DNA from: Bog-793 sp963785415
Lineage (GTDB): Bacteria; Actinomycetota; Acidimicrobiia; Acidimicrobiales; Bog-793
Assembly (NCBI GenBank): GCA_963785415.1
Contig: CAWAVB010000001.1
Location: 1,984,001 to 2,048,000 of the forward strand
DNA length: 64,000 nucleotides
Reading direction: 5' to 3'
Positions 26,018-34,794 of the stretch are shown here, piece after piece. A program made the translations under genes and the position numbers. The notes below the pieces were generated by a model. It was not told the origin of the DNA, did not search any database, and worked only from the letters and a program-made list of their open reading frames with translations. The number at the start of each line of letters is the position of its first letter. Position 1 is the stretch's first letter.

Positions 26018-27699
26018 GCCGCGCGACGACGTCCCGCCGGCACCTGGCGATCGGTGTCGATTTCGGCACGAGGTCGGGCCGCGTGCTCCTCCTCGACCTG
26101 CGCACCGGCGAGGAGGTCGCGGTCGCCGAGGTCCGCTACCCGCACGGCGTCATCGACGCGAGGCTGCCGTCGGCGAAAGGGGAGCTGCCCCCGGACACGG
26201 CGCTCCAGGACCCCGCGGACTACCTGGAGGTCTTCTACCGCGGGATCCCGGAGGCGCTGGCGGCGGGCAAGGTCCGCGCCGAGGACGTCATCGGCATCGG
26301 CGTCGACTTCACCGCCTGCACCGTCCTGCCGGTGACCGCGGACGGCACGCCGCTCTGCCAGCTCGACGCGTTCCGCGATCACCCCCATGCCTGGGTGAAG
26401 CTCTGGAAGCACCATTCGGCCCAGCCGATCGCCGACCGGTTGAACGAGGTCGCCATCGAACGCCACGAGCCGTTCCTCGCTCGCTACGGGGGGCGTCTGT
26501 CGTCGGAGTGGTACTTCCCGAAGCTCATCGAGATCTGGCGGGACGATCGCGGCGTTTACGAGGCGATGGACGCCTTCGTCGAGGCGACCGACTGGGTGGT
26601 GTGGCAGCTCACGGGGGTGCTCGTGCGGGCGAGCTGCACCGCCGGGTACAAGGCGTGCTGGTCGGCCCACGACGGCCTGCCGTCGCGGGGGTACTTCGAG
26701 GCCGCCTACCCCGGTTTCCCGGACCCGGCGGACAAGCTCGGGTCGAGCTTCTCCCCGCCCGGCCGGCGGGCGGGTCGGCTGCGGCCCGAAGTGGCCGCCC
26801 GGCTCGGGCTCAGCCCGGACGTCGCCGTGGCGGTCGGCAACGTCGACTCGTTCGTCTCCGCCCCCGGCGCCGGCGTCCAGCGGCCGGGCGTGTTCGTGAT
26901 GGTCGTCGGCACGTCGATCTGCGACCTCGTCATCGACCGACGCGAGATCAAGATGACGGGGATCACCGGCGTCGTCGAGGACGGGATCCTCCCGGGGTAC
27001 TTCGGCTACGAGGCGGGGCAGGCGGCCGTGGGGGACATGTTCGGCTGGTTCGGGGGTCACCTGTTCGGCTTCGCCCACCGCCATTCGGGCGAGAGCTGGT
27101 TCACGAGGATCGAGCGGGAGGCGGCGACCGTCCAGCCGGGCGCGAGCGGGCTCGTCGCCCTCGACTGGTGGAACGGCAACCGGACGATCCTCGGTGACGC
27201 CGACCTGTCGGGGGTCATCGCCGGCCTGACGCTCGCGACCTCCGCGACCGAGATCTACCGCGCGCTTCTCGAATCAGTGGCCTTCGGGACGCGCCGGATC
27301 GTCGAGAACTTCGTCGAGAACGGCATCCCCCTTTCCGAGGTGGTCGCCTGCGGCGGGATCGCCGAGCGCAGCTCACTCATGATGCAGCTCTTCGCCGATG
27401 TGACCGGACTGCCCGTCACGGTCCCCGACTCGCAACAGATCCCGGCCCGCGGGGCGGCACTGTTCGGCGCGCTCGCCGCCGGCTCGGCCCGGGGAGGCTT
27501 CGACGACATCGAGACCGCCGTCACCGAACTGCGGCCGGCCGTCGCCCGGCGCTACGAGGCGTCGGCCGCCAACCTGGCGACGTACGACGGGATCTACGAG
27601 GTCTTCCGCGGGTTGCACGACGAGCTCGGTCTGGAGCACGCCGAGTGGATGCACCGGTTGAAGCAGATCCGGCGGGCCGTCGTGGCGAACCGCACATGA
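26014..27699 (+). CDS. araB: ribulokinase
   Basis: 561 residues from GTG 26014, which overlaps the xylB stop. FGGY kinase with the longer AraB layout: GVDFGTRSGRVLLLD at the N-terminus, DFTACTVLPV, DHPHAWVKLWKHHSAQP (an AraB hallmark), FGYEAGQAAVGDMFGWF, and GGIAERSSLMMQ near the C-terminus. It phosphorylates L-ribulose (often also other ribuloses) to ribulose 5-phosphate. The open frame continues far upstream through xylB, but only the part from 26014 is homologous to kinases. Confidence 0.93.
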   Translation: MSRATTSRRHLAIGVDFGTRSGRVLLLDLRTGEEVAVAEVRYPHGVIDARLPSAKGELPPDTALQDPADYLEVFYRGIPEALAAGKVRAEDVIGIGVDFTACTVLPVTADGTPLCQLDAFRDHPHAWVKLWKHHSAQPIADRLNEVAIERHEPFLARYGGRLSSEWYFPKLIEIWRDDRGVYEAMDAFVEATDWVVWQLTGVLVRASCTAGYKACWSAHDGLPSRGYFEAAYPGFPDPADKLGSSFSPPGRRAGRLRPEVAARLGLSPDVAVAVGNVDSFVSAPGAGVQRPGVFVMVVGTSICDLVIDRREIKMTGITGVVEDGILPGYFGYEAGQAAVGDMFGWFGGHLFGFAHRHSGESWFTRIEREAATVQPGASGLVALDWWNGNRTILGDADLSGVIAGLTLATSATEIYRALLESVAFGTRRIVENFVENGIPLSEVVACGGIAERSSLMMQLFADVTGLPVTVPDSQQIPARGAALFGALAAGSARGGFDDIETAVTELRPAVARRYEASAANLATYDGIYEVFRGLHDELGLEHAEWMHRLKQIRRAVVANRT

Positions 27700-27748
27700 C
27701 AAGCGGGGGTCGGCGACCGCCCGGGGACGCGGTTCGAAGGAGGTTGCG

Positions 27749-29149
27749 ATGACGACACGAGAGCGGCCGCGCATCGGGATGCTCGGCATCATGCAGGAGC
27801 TCTACGACGCGATGATCCCGCGCATCACCGAGCACCAAGCCGAGTTTGCCCGCGAGCTGTGCGCGAGGCTCGCCCCCGCGGCCGATGTCGTCTTCACGCG
27901 TCCGGCGCGCAACCGCGACGACATCGAGGAGATCGTGAAGGACCTCGTCGGGCGGGGGCTCGACGGGATCATGATCGTCATGCTCACCTACGGGCCGGCG
28001 ATGCGCACCCTGCGGGCGCTCGAGGAGAACCCGCTCCCGCTGCTGCTCGCCAACATCCAGCCCGAGCCCGTCGTCACCGCGGCGTGGACGATGGACGACC
28101 TCACCTACAACCAGGGCATCCACGGGGCCCAGGACCAGTCGAACGCGATGCTGCGCGCCGGGTTCCCGTACTCGGTCATCACCGACGAGTGGCGCTCGCC
28201 GGAGTTCCTCGCCGCCTTCGAGTCCTGGGCGAGGGCGGCGCAGACGGTGACGAAGCTGAAGCGGACGAAGATCGCCCTGTTCGGCTACCCGATGAACGGC
28301 ATGGAAGACGTCGTCTACGACGCCACGGCGCTGCTGCGCAAGCTCGGGCCGATTGTCGTCAACGAGAACCTCGGGGACGTCTACGTGCGGATGCAGGCCG
28401 TCACGGCCGACGCCGTCGGTGAGGTCCGGAAGAACCACGCCGCCTGGTTCGAGATCGACCCGAAGCTTCCCGCCGCCAGCCACGAGTACGCGATCCGCTT
28501 CGAGCTCGCCCTGCGGGGGATCCTCGAGGAGGGCGGCTACCACGGGTGGTCGATGCACTTCGAACCCGTCGGGCGCGACGGCCGTTTCGAGCAGCTCCCG
28601 CTGCTCGCCGCCTCGGACCTGATGGCCGACGGGTACGGCTACGGCGCCGAAGGCGACACGAACGCGGCCGCGCTCGTCTGCGCGAGCCACACGCTCGTCG
28701 GCGACGCGCACTTCAGCGAGATGTACGCGATGGATTACGAGCTCGACTCCGTGCTCATCAGCCACATGGGGGAGGGCAACTGGCGGGTCGCCCGTCATGA
28801 CCGCCCGATCCGGCTCGTCGACCGCCCGCTCGGGATCGGCGGGCTCGGCAACCCGCCGACGGCGGTGTTCTCGGCCGAGCCCGGCGTCGCGACGGTCGCC
28901 ACGCTCATCGCGCTCGAGGGCGAGCACTACCGGCTCGCCGTCGCCCGCGGCGAGGTGCTCGACACGCGGGAGCTGCCCGCCGTCCAGATGCCGTACTTCC
29001 ATTTCCGGCCGGACTCGGGGATGCGCCCGTTCCTCACGGCATGGCTGCGCAACGGTGGCACGCACCACTTCTGCACGAACCTCGGCGACCACGTCGAACG
29101 CTGGCGCCTCCTCGCCGAGCAGCTCGACATCGACTACGTCGAGATCTGA
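27749..29149 (+). CDS. L-arabinose isomerase-like protein (divergent AraA/FucI family)
   Basis: 466 residues. The fold and several blocks match the arabinose/fucose isomerase family: YGPAMRTLRALE region, NQGIHGAQD, and GYGYGAEGDTNAAAL, which carries the first metal-binding Glu. The block after it reads ISHMGEGNW where E. coli AraA has SHMLEVCP, so the second Glu sits in an altered context; a C-terminal His is present in GTHHFCTNLGDH. The position between ribulokinase and ribulose-phosphate epimerase genes argues for isomerising L-arabinose or a related pentose. It is clearly not a canonical AraA, so specificity is uncertain. An AAGGAGG precedes the ATG. Confidence 0.8.
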   Translation: MTTRERPRIGMLGIMQELYDAMIPRITEHQAEFARELCARLAPAADVVFTRPARNRDDIEEIVKDLVGRGLDGIMIVMLTYGPAMRTLRALEENPLPLLLANIQPEPVVTAAWTMDDLTYNQGIHGAQDQSNAMLRAGFPYSVITDEWRSPEFLAAFESWARAAQTVTKLKRTKIALFGYPMNGMEDVVYDATALLRKLGPIVVNENLGDVYVRMQAVTADAVGEVRKNHAAWFEIDPKLPAASHEYAIRFELALRGILEEGGYHGWSMHFEPVGRDGRFEQLPLLAASDLMADGYGYGAEGDTNAAALVCASHTLVGDAHFSEMYAMDYELDSVLISHMGEGNWRVARHDRPIRLVDRPLGIGGLGNPPTAVFSAEPGVATVATLIALEGEHYRLAVARGEVLDTRELPAVQMPYFHFRPDSGMRPFLTAWLRNGGTHHFCTNLGDHVERWRLLAEQLDIDYVEI

Positions 29150-29159
29150 GGAGGATGAG

Positions 29160-29858
29160 ATGAGCATCCGGGAGGGGCTGCGCGAGGAGGTGCTCGAGGC
29201 CAACCTCGCCCTCGTGCGCCACGGCCTCGTGACGTTGACGTGGGGGAACGCGAGCGGGATCGACCGGGGCTCCGGACTCGTCGCGATCAAGCCGAGCGGC
29301 GTCGCCTACGCGGGGATGAACGCCGGGGACATCGTCGTCGTCGACCTCGCCGGCAACGTCGTCGAGGGCGAACGGCACCCCTCGACCGACCTCCCGACGC
29401 ACCTCCTCCTCTACCGCACCTTTCCTGAAATCGGTGGTGTCGTCCACACCCACTCGACCTGGGCGACGGCGTGGGCCCAGGCCGGGCGGGAGATCCCGAT
29501 CCTCGGGACGACGCACGCCGACCTGTGCCCCGGTCCGGTGCCGGTCGCCCGGCATCTCACCGACGACGAGGTGGCCGGCGCCTACGAGGAGAACACCGGG
29601 GTCGTCCTCGTCGAGGCGATCCGCGCCCGCGGGATCGACGAGGTGCCCTGTGCGCTTGTCCCCGGCCACGGGCCCTTCACCTGGGGCGCCGACGCCGCGC
29701 AGGCGGTCGAGCGGGCGGTCACGCTCGAACAGGTGGCGCGCATGGCCCTGCTTACCTTGGTCGTCCAGCCCGAGGCCCCGGACCTTGCGGCGGCCGTCGT
29801 CGAACGCCACTACACGAGGAAGCACGGACCCGGCGCCTACTACGGGCAACCTGGCTGA
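29160..29858 (+). CDS. araD: L-ribulose-5-phosphate 4-epimerase
   Basis: 232 residues, class II aldolase/epimerase fold. Phosphate-binding GNASGIDR and KPSGVAY, zinc ligands in VVHTHSTWATAWA (two His) and the later His in LVPGHGPFTWG, plus C-terminal HGPGAYYGQ, all match AraD. It epimerises L-ribulose 5-phosphate to D-xylulose 5-phosphate, joining the arabinose branch to the product of XylB. GAGGAGG overlaps the stop of the isomerase gene, with the ATG at 29160, so translation is coupled. Confidence 0.93.
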   Translation: MSIREGLREEVLEANLALVRHGLVTLTWGNASGIDRGSGLVAIKPSGVAYAGMNAGDIVVVDLAGNVVEGERHPSTDLPTHLLLYRTFPEIGGVVHTHSTWATAWAQAGREIPILGTTHADLCPGPVPVARHLTDDEVAGAYEENTGVVLVEAIRARGIDEVPCALVPGHGPFTWGADAAQAVERAVTLEQVARMALLTLVVQPEAPDLAAAVVERHYTRKHGPGAYYGQPG

Positions 29859-29905
29859 CCCCGAATCCCGAGCCGGCCCTTCCGGCCGACACGTCGCCCG
29901 GCGGC

Positions 29906-31243
29906 CTACGCCAGCGCTGCCTCCACCGCCTCGCCGAGCCGGTCCTGGCCCTCGAGAAAGTCGAGGACCGTGTAGCGCGCCCGGATCCGGTTCGCCACGC
30001 GGAACGTCGTCTCGAGCGTCGCCCGGTCGAGGCCCAGAAAGCCCGGCTCCGCGGGGATCCGGGCCGCGTCGAGCGCCGCGGTGACGAGCTCGAAGAGATC
30101 CATCGCCGCGCCCGCCTGGGCCCGCGCCGCCTGCCAGCGCGCCGCGGTCCGCGGCCACGCCGAACTGTGGTCCAAGGCGAACCGGCGCTTCTCGTCCATG
30201 ACGGCCCGCACCTCGGGGCCGTGGCCCGCGAACCACGACCCGGGCGCGTCGGCCTCCGCACCGTCGCCGACGGGACGCGGGGCGGCGAGCTTCACCACCG
30301 AGCCGCCGAGGGCGAATCGCTGGAGGCGCATCGCGAAGCGGGTCGCGTAGCCGACCTGGAGCCCGTGGGGACCGTGGGGCCGGTGGCCCTGGGCGGCGAG
30401 GAGGTCCCAGAAGTGCGAGGCGTGGTGCTCGCACCCGCTCGCCGGCCGCGAGCTCCCGACCATGGCGATGGCGACCCCGGACTCGACGAGCCCGGAAAGG
30501 AGCAGCGGGACCGCCTGTGGCGAGCGGTCGAGGATCTCGTCGACCCGGCTGGCGGTCTCGGCGACGGCCCCGACGACCCGCGCCTCGACCTCGGGGCAGT
30601 ACCCCTCGCCGTACAGCGCGTGGGCGAGCAGCCAGTCGACCCGCGCTGTCGCCTTCCCGAGCAGGTCGCCGAGGCCGGACCGGGTCATGTCCGGCGGGGC
30701 TGCGGCGACGGTCTCGGGGTCGGCGAAGATGGCGACCGGACAGGCGGCGGGGAACGTCGCTTTCATGCCGTGGAACTCCATCGCCGCGACGCCGGAGGCG
30801 TACCCGTCCATCGAGGCGGCCGTCGGCACGCTCACGAACTCGCGTCCCGAGCGGTGCGCGACATATCTCGTGATGTCGGTGATCACCCCGGAACCGACGG
30901 CGACGAGGGAATCGGCCGCCGTTTGGCCCAGCACGTCGTCGAGACGGCCAACGCTCGCCTCGTCGGCGAGCAGGCCGTGGCGTACCGGGAAGCACATCGT
31001 CGCTGCGCGGGTCCCCCCCGACGCAAGCTCCCGCACAACGCGGGACCCGGCCGCCTCCGCGGTGTTCGCGTCCATGACGACGAGCGGGTTCGACCAGCGC
31101 CGTGCCCGGACGAAGGCGCCGAGCTTGTCGAACGCGCCCTCCTCGATGACGATCGCCTCGATCGGCACGCGGTGGATCGCCCCGCACGAGCAGCGCGGCG
31201 AATCCGACCCGGGGTCCGCAGGTTTCTCTGGGGCGCGGGACAC
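29906..31243 (-). CDS. araM: sn-glycerol-1-phosphate dehydrogenase-like protein (AraM/EgsA family)
   Basis: 445 residues from GTG 31243, preceded by AAAGGAAG at about 9 bp. It belongs to the iron-containing alcohol dehydrogenase / dehydroquinate synthase superfamily: GSGVITDITRYVA for NAD binding, SVPTAASMDGYAS, and metal ligands in SGCEHHASHFWD. AraM of Bacillus makes glycerol-1-phosphate and lies in the ara operon, which matches the context here. It reduces dihydroxyacetone phosphate to sn-glycerol 1-phosphate. It is convergent with araD; a weak GCCGG hairpin (29872-29886) lies between them. A polyol dehydrogenase role is an alternative. Confidence 0.8.
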   Translation of the reverse strand: MSRAPEKPADPGSDSPRCSCGAIHRVPIEAIVIEEGAFDKLGAFVRARRWSNPLVVMDANTAEAAGSRVVRELASGGTRAATMCFPVRHGLLADEASVGRLDDVLGQTAADSLVAVGSGVITDITRYVAHRSGREFVSVPTAASMDGYASGVAAMEFHGMKATFPAACPVAIFADPETVAAAPPDMTRSGLGDLLGKATARVDWLLAHALYGEGYCPEVEARVVGAVAETASRVDEILDRSPQAVPLLLSGLVESGVAIAMVGSSRPASGCEHHASHFWDLLAAQGHRPHGPHGLQVGYATRFAMRLQRFALGGSVVKLAAPRPVGDGAEADAPGSWFAGHGPEVRAVMDEKRRFALDHSSAWPRTAARWQAARAQAGAAMDLFELVTAALDAARIPAEPGFLGLDRATLETTFRVANRIRARYTVLDFLEGQDRLGEAVEAALA

Positions 31244-31471
31244 GTTCGGGATCTTCCTTTCGTGTTGCGCCCCCGACGGGCAACCGCCGTCGACCGCCCG
31301 GCGCGTCGGGAGGCGTGACAACAGGGTAGGCGACCGCGATCTCTAACCCTTTGGTTCCGCCGCGTTGGGCTCGCCACCCGCCCGGCTCGCCAGCCCAGGG
31401 CGGGGCGACCGTAAGGTGGTGACGCCGCCGCATCGCGTCGCGGCGGTATTCCGGACGAGACTGGAGTCGAG

Positions 31472-32128
31472 ATGATCAACGTCTTCCTCCTCGACGATCA
31501 CGAGGTCGTCCGGGCGGGCCTCCGGGATCTGCTCGAGAACGCCGACGAGAACATCGCCGTCGTCGGCGAGGCCTCGTCGGCTGAGGAGGCGCTGTCGCGG
31601 ATTGCCGCGATCCACCCGGACGTCGCGATCCTCGACGTCCGGCTCGGCGCGGGGGAGACCGACGGAATCGCCGTCTGCCGGGAGATCCGATCGGCGCACC
31701 CGGAGATCGCCTGTCTCATGCTCACGTCGTTCGCCGACGACGAGGCGCTCTTCGCCGCGATCATGGCGGGAGCCGCCGGGTACCTGCTGAAGGAGGTGCG
31801 CGGTCGCGACATCGTCGGCAGCGTGAAGCGGGCGGCCCGCGGCGAGTCGCTCCTCGATCCGGCGCTCACGCAGAAGCTCATCGACCGGATGCGGACCGGG
31901 GGGCCCGAGGACGAGCGGCTGGCGCGCCTGACCTCTCGAGAGCGACGCGTCCTCGATCTCGTGGCGGAGGGCAAGACGAACCGCGAGATCGGTGCCGAGC
32001 TATACCTCGCGGAAAAGACAGTGAAGAACTACGTCTCGAACATCCTTTCGAAGCTCGGGATGCAGCGCCGGACCGAGGCCGCGGTCTTCGCGGCGCGCCT
32101 CGCCGACAAAGAGCACCGGTTGCGCTAG
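31472..32128 (+). CDS. NarL/DosR-like response regulator
   Basis: 218 residues. Receiver with FLLDDHEVVRAGL, phospho-acceptor in VAILDVRLG, switch Thr in LMLTSFADDE, and Lys in YLLKEVRGRDI. The LuxR HTH is LTSRERRVLDLVAEGKTNRE and LAEKTVKNYVSNILSKLGM. The overall sequence resembles DosR/DevR, which controls hypoxia responses in actinobacteria. No kinase gene is next to it, so it is an orphan here. GGAG precedes the ATG. Its stop lies 5 bp from the convergent aquaporin stop. Confidence 0.9.
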   Translation: MINVFLLDDHEVVRAGLRDLLENADENIAVVGEASSAEEALSRIAAIHPDVAILDVRLGAGETDGIAVCREIRSAHPEIACLMLTSFADDEALFAAIMAGAAGYLLKEVRGRDIVGSVKRAARGESLLDPALTQKLIDRMRTGGPEDERLARLTSRERRVLDLVAEGKTNREIGAELYLAEKTVKNYVSNILSKLGMQRRTEAAVFAARLADKEHRLR

Positions 32129-32133
32129 CTGTT

Positions 32134-33048
32134 TTATCCCGTTGTCGGCGGCCCCTCGGCCGTCGCGGTGTCGCCTCCAGCGGGGCTCTGGAGACCAGCA
32201 GGAGCCGGCGCCGGAGCAGCGATCGGCCCGGGCTTCCACCGAGTGCCCAGCGTGCCCTGGGCCGCCGACTTTCCGGTTATGCCGCCACCGGGACCCCGAA
32301 GGAGCCAGGCGATGCCGACCGCTATCACCGCGCCCACCGCGGGACCGACTAGGTATGCCCACCACGAGGTCCAGTCATTGAGCACCAGGGCCGGCCCGAG
32401 CGACCGGACTGGGTTCATCGAAGCCCCGCTGACAGGCGCTCCCCAGAGCCCCGCCAACGCGATGTAGCTGCCGACGCCGATGGCGGCGACCGGTCCGAGC
32501 TGCTGCGCTCCGGACGCCGTCCCGAGGATGGTGCTCACCAACCCCACGGTGAGCACCAATTCCCAAAGCATCGCGGTGAGCGTCGAGATGCCATGGCCCG
32601 GAAGGGTCAGGCCAGCCGAGCCTTGTTTTCCGATGAGTGCCCAGAGCAACAACGTGGCCAGGACGGCACCAAGCAATTGGGCGGCGATGTAGCCGGGGAC
32701 CCGCTTCCAAGGGAAGTCGCGCCGCAGGGCAAAGGCGATGCTGACCACGGGGTTGAGGTGAGCTCCGCCGACCGCGCCCATGAACAAGATCACGGCGGCC
32801 ACCATGAGGGCCGGTGCGACGACTCGCGCTTCGTAGGGGATGGCGGTGCCGCCGAAGCGGGCGTTGACCATTCCGCCGCCGACTGCCACCAGGATCAGAA
32901 AGAACGTCCCGAGGACCTCCGAGAAAAGTCGGCGGCCCTCGTAGCGGTCGTCCCGGAAGTCGAATCGGTGGGCGGTCGCGTTCGGTGTCTCGTCGGCGTG
33001 CGTCACCGTCGCCGGTGCCGGGGCCGACGGGGACGTGTGACTGGTCAT
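32134..33048 (-). CDS. MIP-family channel (aquaporin/glyceroporin)
   Basis: 304 residues from ATG 33048 (MTSHTSP; the frame is open upstream to 33132 but without similarity). Six membrane helices lie between about 45 and 250, with the two pore half-helices GGAHLNPVVS and SGASMNPVRSLGPAL. Both motifs read NPV, so the second differs from the classic NPA. It passes water or small neutral solutes through the membrane. The N-terminal 40 residues and a C-terminal Pro/Ala-rich tail of 45 residues are cytosolic and unusual in length. Confidence 0.9.
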   Translation of the reverse strand: MTSHTSPSAPAPATVTHADETPNATAHRFDFRDDRYEGRRLFSEVLGTFFLILVAVGGGMVNARFGGTAIPYEARVVAPALMVAAVILFMGAVGGAHLNPVVSIAFALRRDFPWKRVPGYIAAQLLGAVLATLLLWALIGKQGSAGLTLPGHGISTLTAMLWELVLTVGLVSTILGTASGAQQLGPVAAIGVGSYIALAGLWGAPVSGASMNPVRSLGPALVLNDWTSWWAYLVGPAVGAVIAVGIAWLLRGPGGGITGKSAAQGTLGTRWKPGPIAAPAPAPAGLQSPAGGDTATAEGPPTTG

Positions 33049-33600
33049 CGGGCTGTCACGGTACGCCAGCGAGCGAAACGCGTGCCACACCGCTGTACAT
33101 GTTGATCCTCCCGTCGCGAGGAATCCGACCAAGGTCAGCTCGAACTCTGGACGAGGCCGGCGACCAACCTACTCGCCGGCGGAGACCGAGCACACGGGCG
33201 GAACCACAGCCGCGACCGCCCTCTGTGCCGTCTCGAGGCTCGAGCGGCCGCTCGGCATCACCGCGTGACCGGAGAGGGGGACTGCATGTCGATTAGCGCC
33301 ACCGGGACAGTTTGTACGGGGGTTGTCCCGACCCACGCCCTCATCGGAACGTCCAGAGATTCGGTCGCGACGACGCACCGCCCGGGATCGTCCAGATGCC
33401 GAGACGATGGCTCCCAACCAGGATGTGCCGATCCTGGTCGGTACCACCGACGCCTCGAACCCATCGGTCATCGCGGGCCCGGCTTTGCCGTCAATGTCTC
33501 TGTTTGGCGCAAATTCCCGACGGTCTGTACCCCAGTCCGCGCAGCCGCTCGCGCTTCGGTCGCGTCGAATGCCGAGGCCGGGCCCGGTCGGACCTGGTGG
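33049..33600. other. gap without a recognisable gene
   Basis: About 550 bp between the aquaporin start and the egtB stop. All frames contain only short open stretches with no motif or plausible ribosome site. No tRNA, riboswitch or strong hairpin was recognised. It may hold the aquaporin promoter. Confidence 0.45.
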
Positions 33601-34794
33601 TCAGGTGGCGTCGCGGGCGAGCCGGACCCCAGCGAACATCCATCGGGCGTGCGGGGGGAAGAAATTGCGGTAGGTGCGCCGGGCGTGCCCCGGTGGGGTC
33701 GCCCGGCAGCTCCCGCGCAGGACCTGCTGGTTGACCATGAACTTGCCGTTGTACTCGCCGATCGCCCCGGCGGGGGGCGCAAAGCCGGGATAGGCGGCGT
33801 AGGGGCTGGCGGTCCACTGCCAGACCGTTCCGTAGAAACCGTTCTCGATCGCCGCCGGCTCGTCGGGCTCGGGGGCGAGCGCCTCCCACTCGCTTTCCCG
33901 CGGGAGTCTCGCCCCCGCCCAGCGGGCGAAGGCGTCGGCCTCGAACCAGCTGACGTGGACGACCGCCTCGTCGCCGGCGACGGGTTGCATTCCGGCGAGC
34001 GAGAACGTCCACCAGCTCCCGCCGTGCTCCTGCCAGTACTCGGGCGACCGCCAGCCCTGGGTCCGCACGAGGGCCCAGCCATCGGACATCCACAGGTCGG
34101 GGCGCTCGTAGCCGCCGTCGGTCATGAACGCCAGCCACTCGGCGTTCGTCGTGAGCGACTCCGACAGCTCGAACGGCCGGAGGAGCTCGTCGTGCCGGGG
34201 CGACTCGTTGTCGAAAGCGAATCCCGTCCCGTCGTGGCCCACCCCGACGATCCCCCCGTCGTGGCCGAGCCAGCGGCGCACGGGCGGGTCCCGCCGCGCC
34301 GCCGCGGCCTGCCAGGGCAGGAAACCGTAGGAGGGGGCGAGGGGATTGCGCGACAGGGCGTGCTGGATGTCCATCACGAGGAGCTCCTGGTGCTGCTGCT
34401 CGTGGTTGAGGCCGAGCACGACGAGCCCGGCCGCGCCTTCGTCGGCGTCCGCGTCGAGCAGATCGACCATCGCGGCGTCGACGTAGGCGCGGTACTCGGC
34501 CACCTCGGCGGTGCTCGGGCGGGTGATGAGACCGCGCTCCGGTCGCGGGTGCCGGGGACCGACCGCCTCGTAGTAGGAGTTGAACAGGTAGGCGTACCCG
34601 TCGCGGAAGACCTTGTAGTCCGGGGAGAGCGCGCCGAGGACGAACTCCTCGAAGAACCATGTCGTGTGGGCGCGGTGCCATTTCGTCGGACTCGCGTCCG
34701 GCATCGACTGAACGGTCTGGTCCTCCGGCCCGAGCGGCGCGGCGAGCAGCTCGGTGAGGTCGCGCACGGGGCGGTAGTCGGCGGAACCGATCAT
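33601..34794 (-). CDS. egtB: ergothioneine biosynthesis sulfoxide synthase EgtB
   Basis: 397 residues from ATG 34794, which overlaps the egtD stop by 4 bp. The N-terminal DinB-like domain carries the iron ligands: KWHRAHTTWFFE and NHEQQHQEL (His-x3-His-x-Glu). The C-terminal half is a formylglycine-enzyme-like C-type fold (SWFEADAFARWAGARLP, GTVWQWTASPY, VLRGSCRATP, RNFFPP). It joins a thiol donor to hercynine with O2, forming the sulfoxide precursor of ergothioneine, in the cytosol. The donor (gamma-glutamylcysteine or cysteine) cannot be told from sequence. No egtA or egtC is nearby. Confidence 0.93.
   Translation of the reverse strand: MIGSADYRPVRDLTELLAAPLGPEDQTVQSMPDASPTKWHRAHTTWFFEEFVLGALSPDYKVFRDGYAYLFNSYYEAVGPRHPRPERGLITRPSTAEVAEYRAYVDAAMVDLLDADADEGAAGLVVLGLNHEQQHQELLVMDIQHALSRNPLAPSYGFLPWQAAAARRDPPVRRWLGHDGGIVGVGHDGTGFAFDNESPRHDELLRPFELSESLTTNAEWLAFMTDGGYERPDLWMSDGWALVRTQGWRSPEYWQEHGGSWWTFSLAGMQPVAGDEAVVHVSWFEADAFARWAGARLPRESEWEALAPEPDEPAAIENGFYGTVWQWTASPYAAYPGFAPPAGAIGEYNGKFMVNQQVLRGSCRATPPGHARRTYRNFFPPHARWMFAGVRLARDAT

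Noticed and set aside
27521..29290. 589-codon open frame antisense to the isomerase gene
   Set aside because: No domain seen; the sense strand has AraA-like and AraD proteins.
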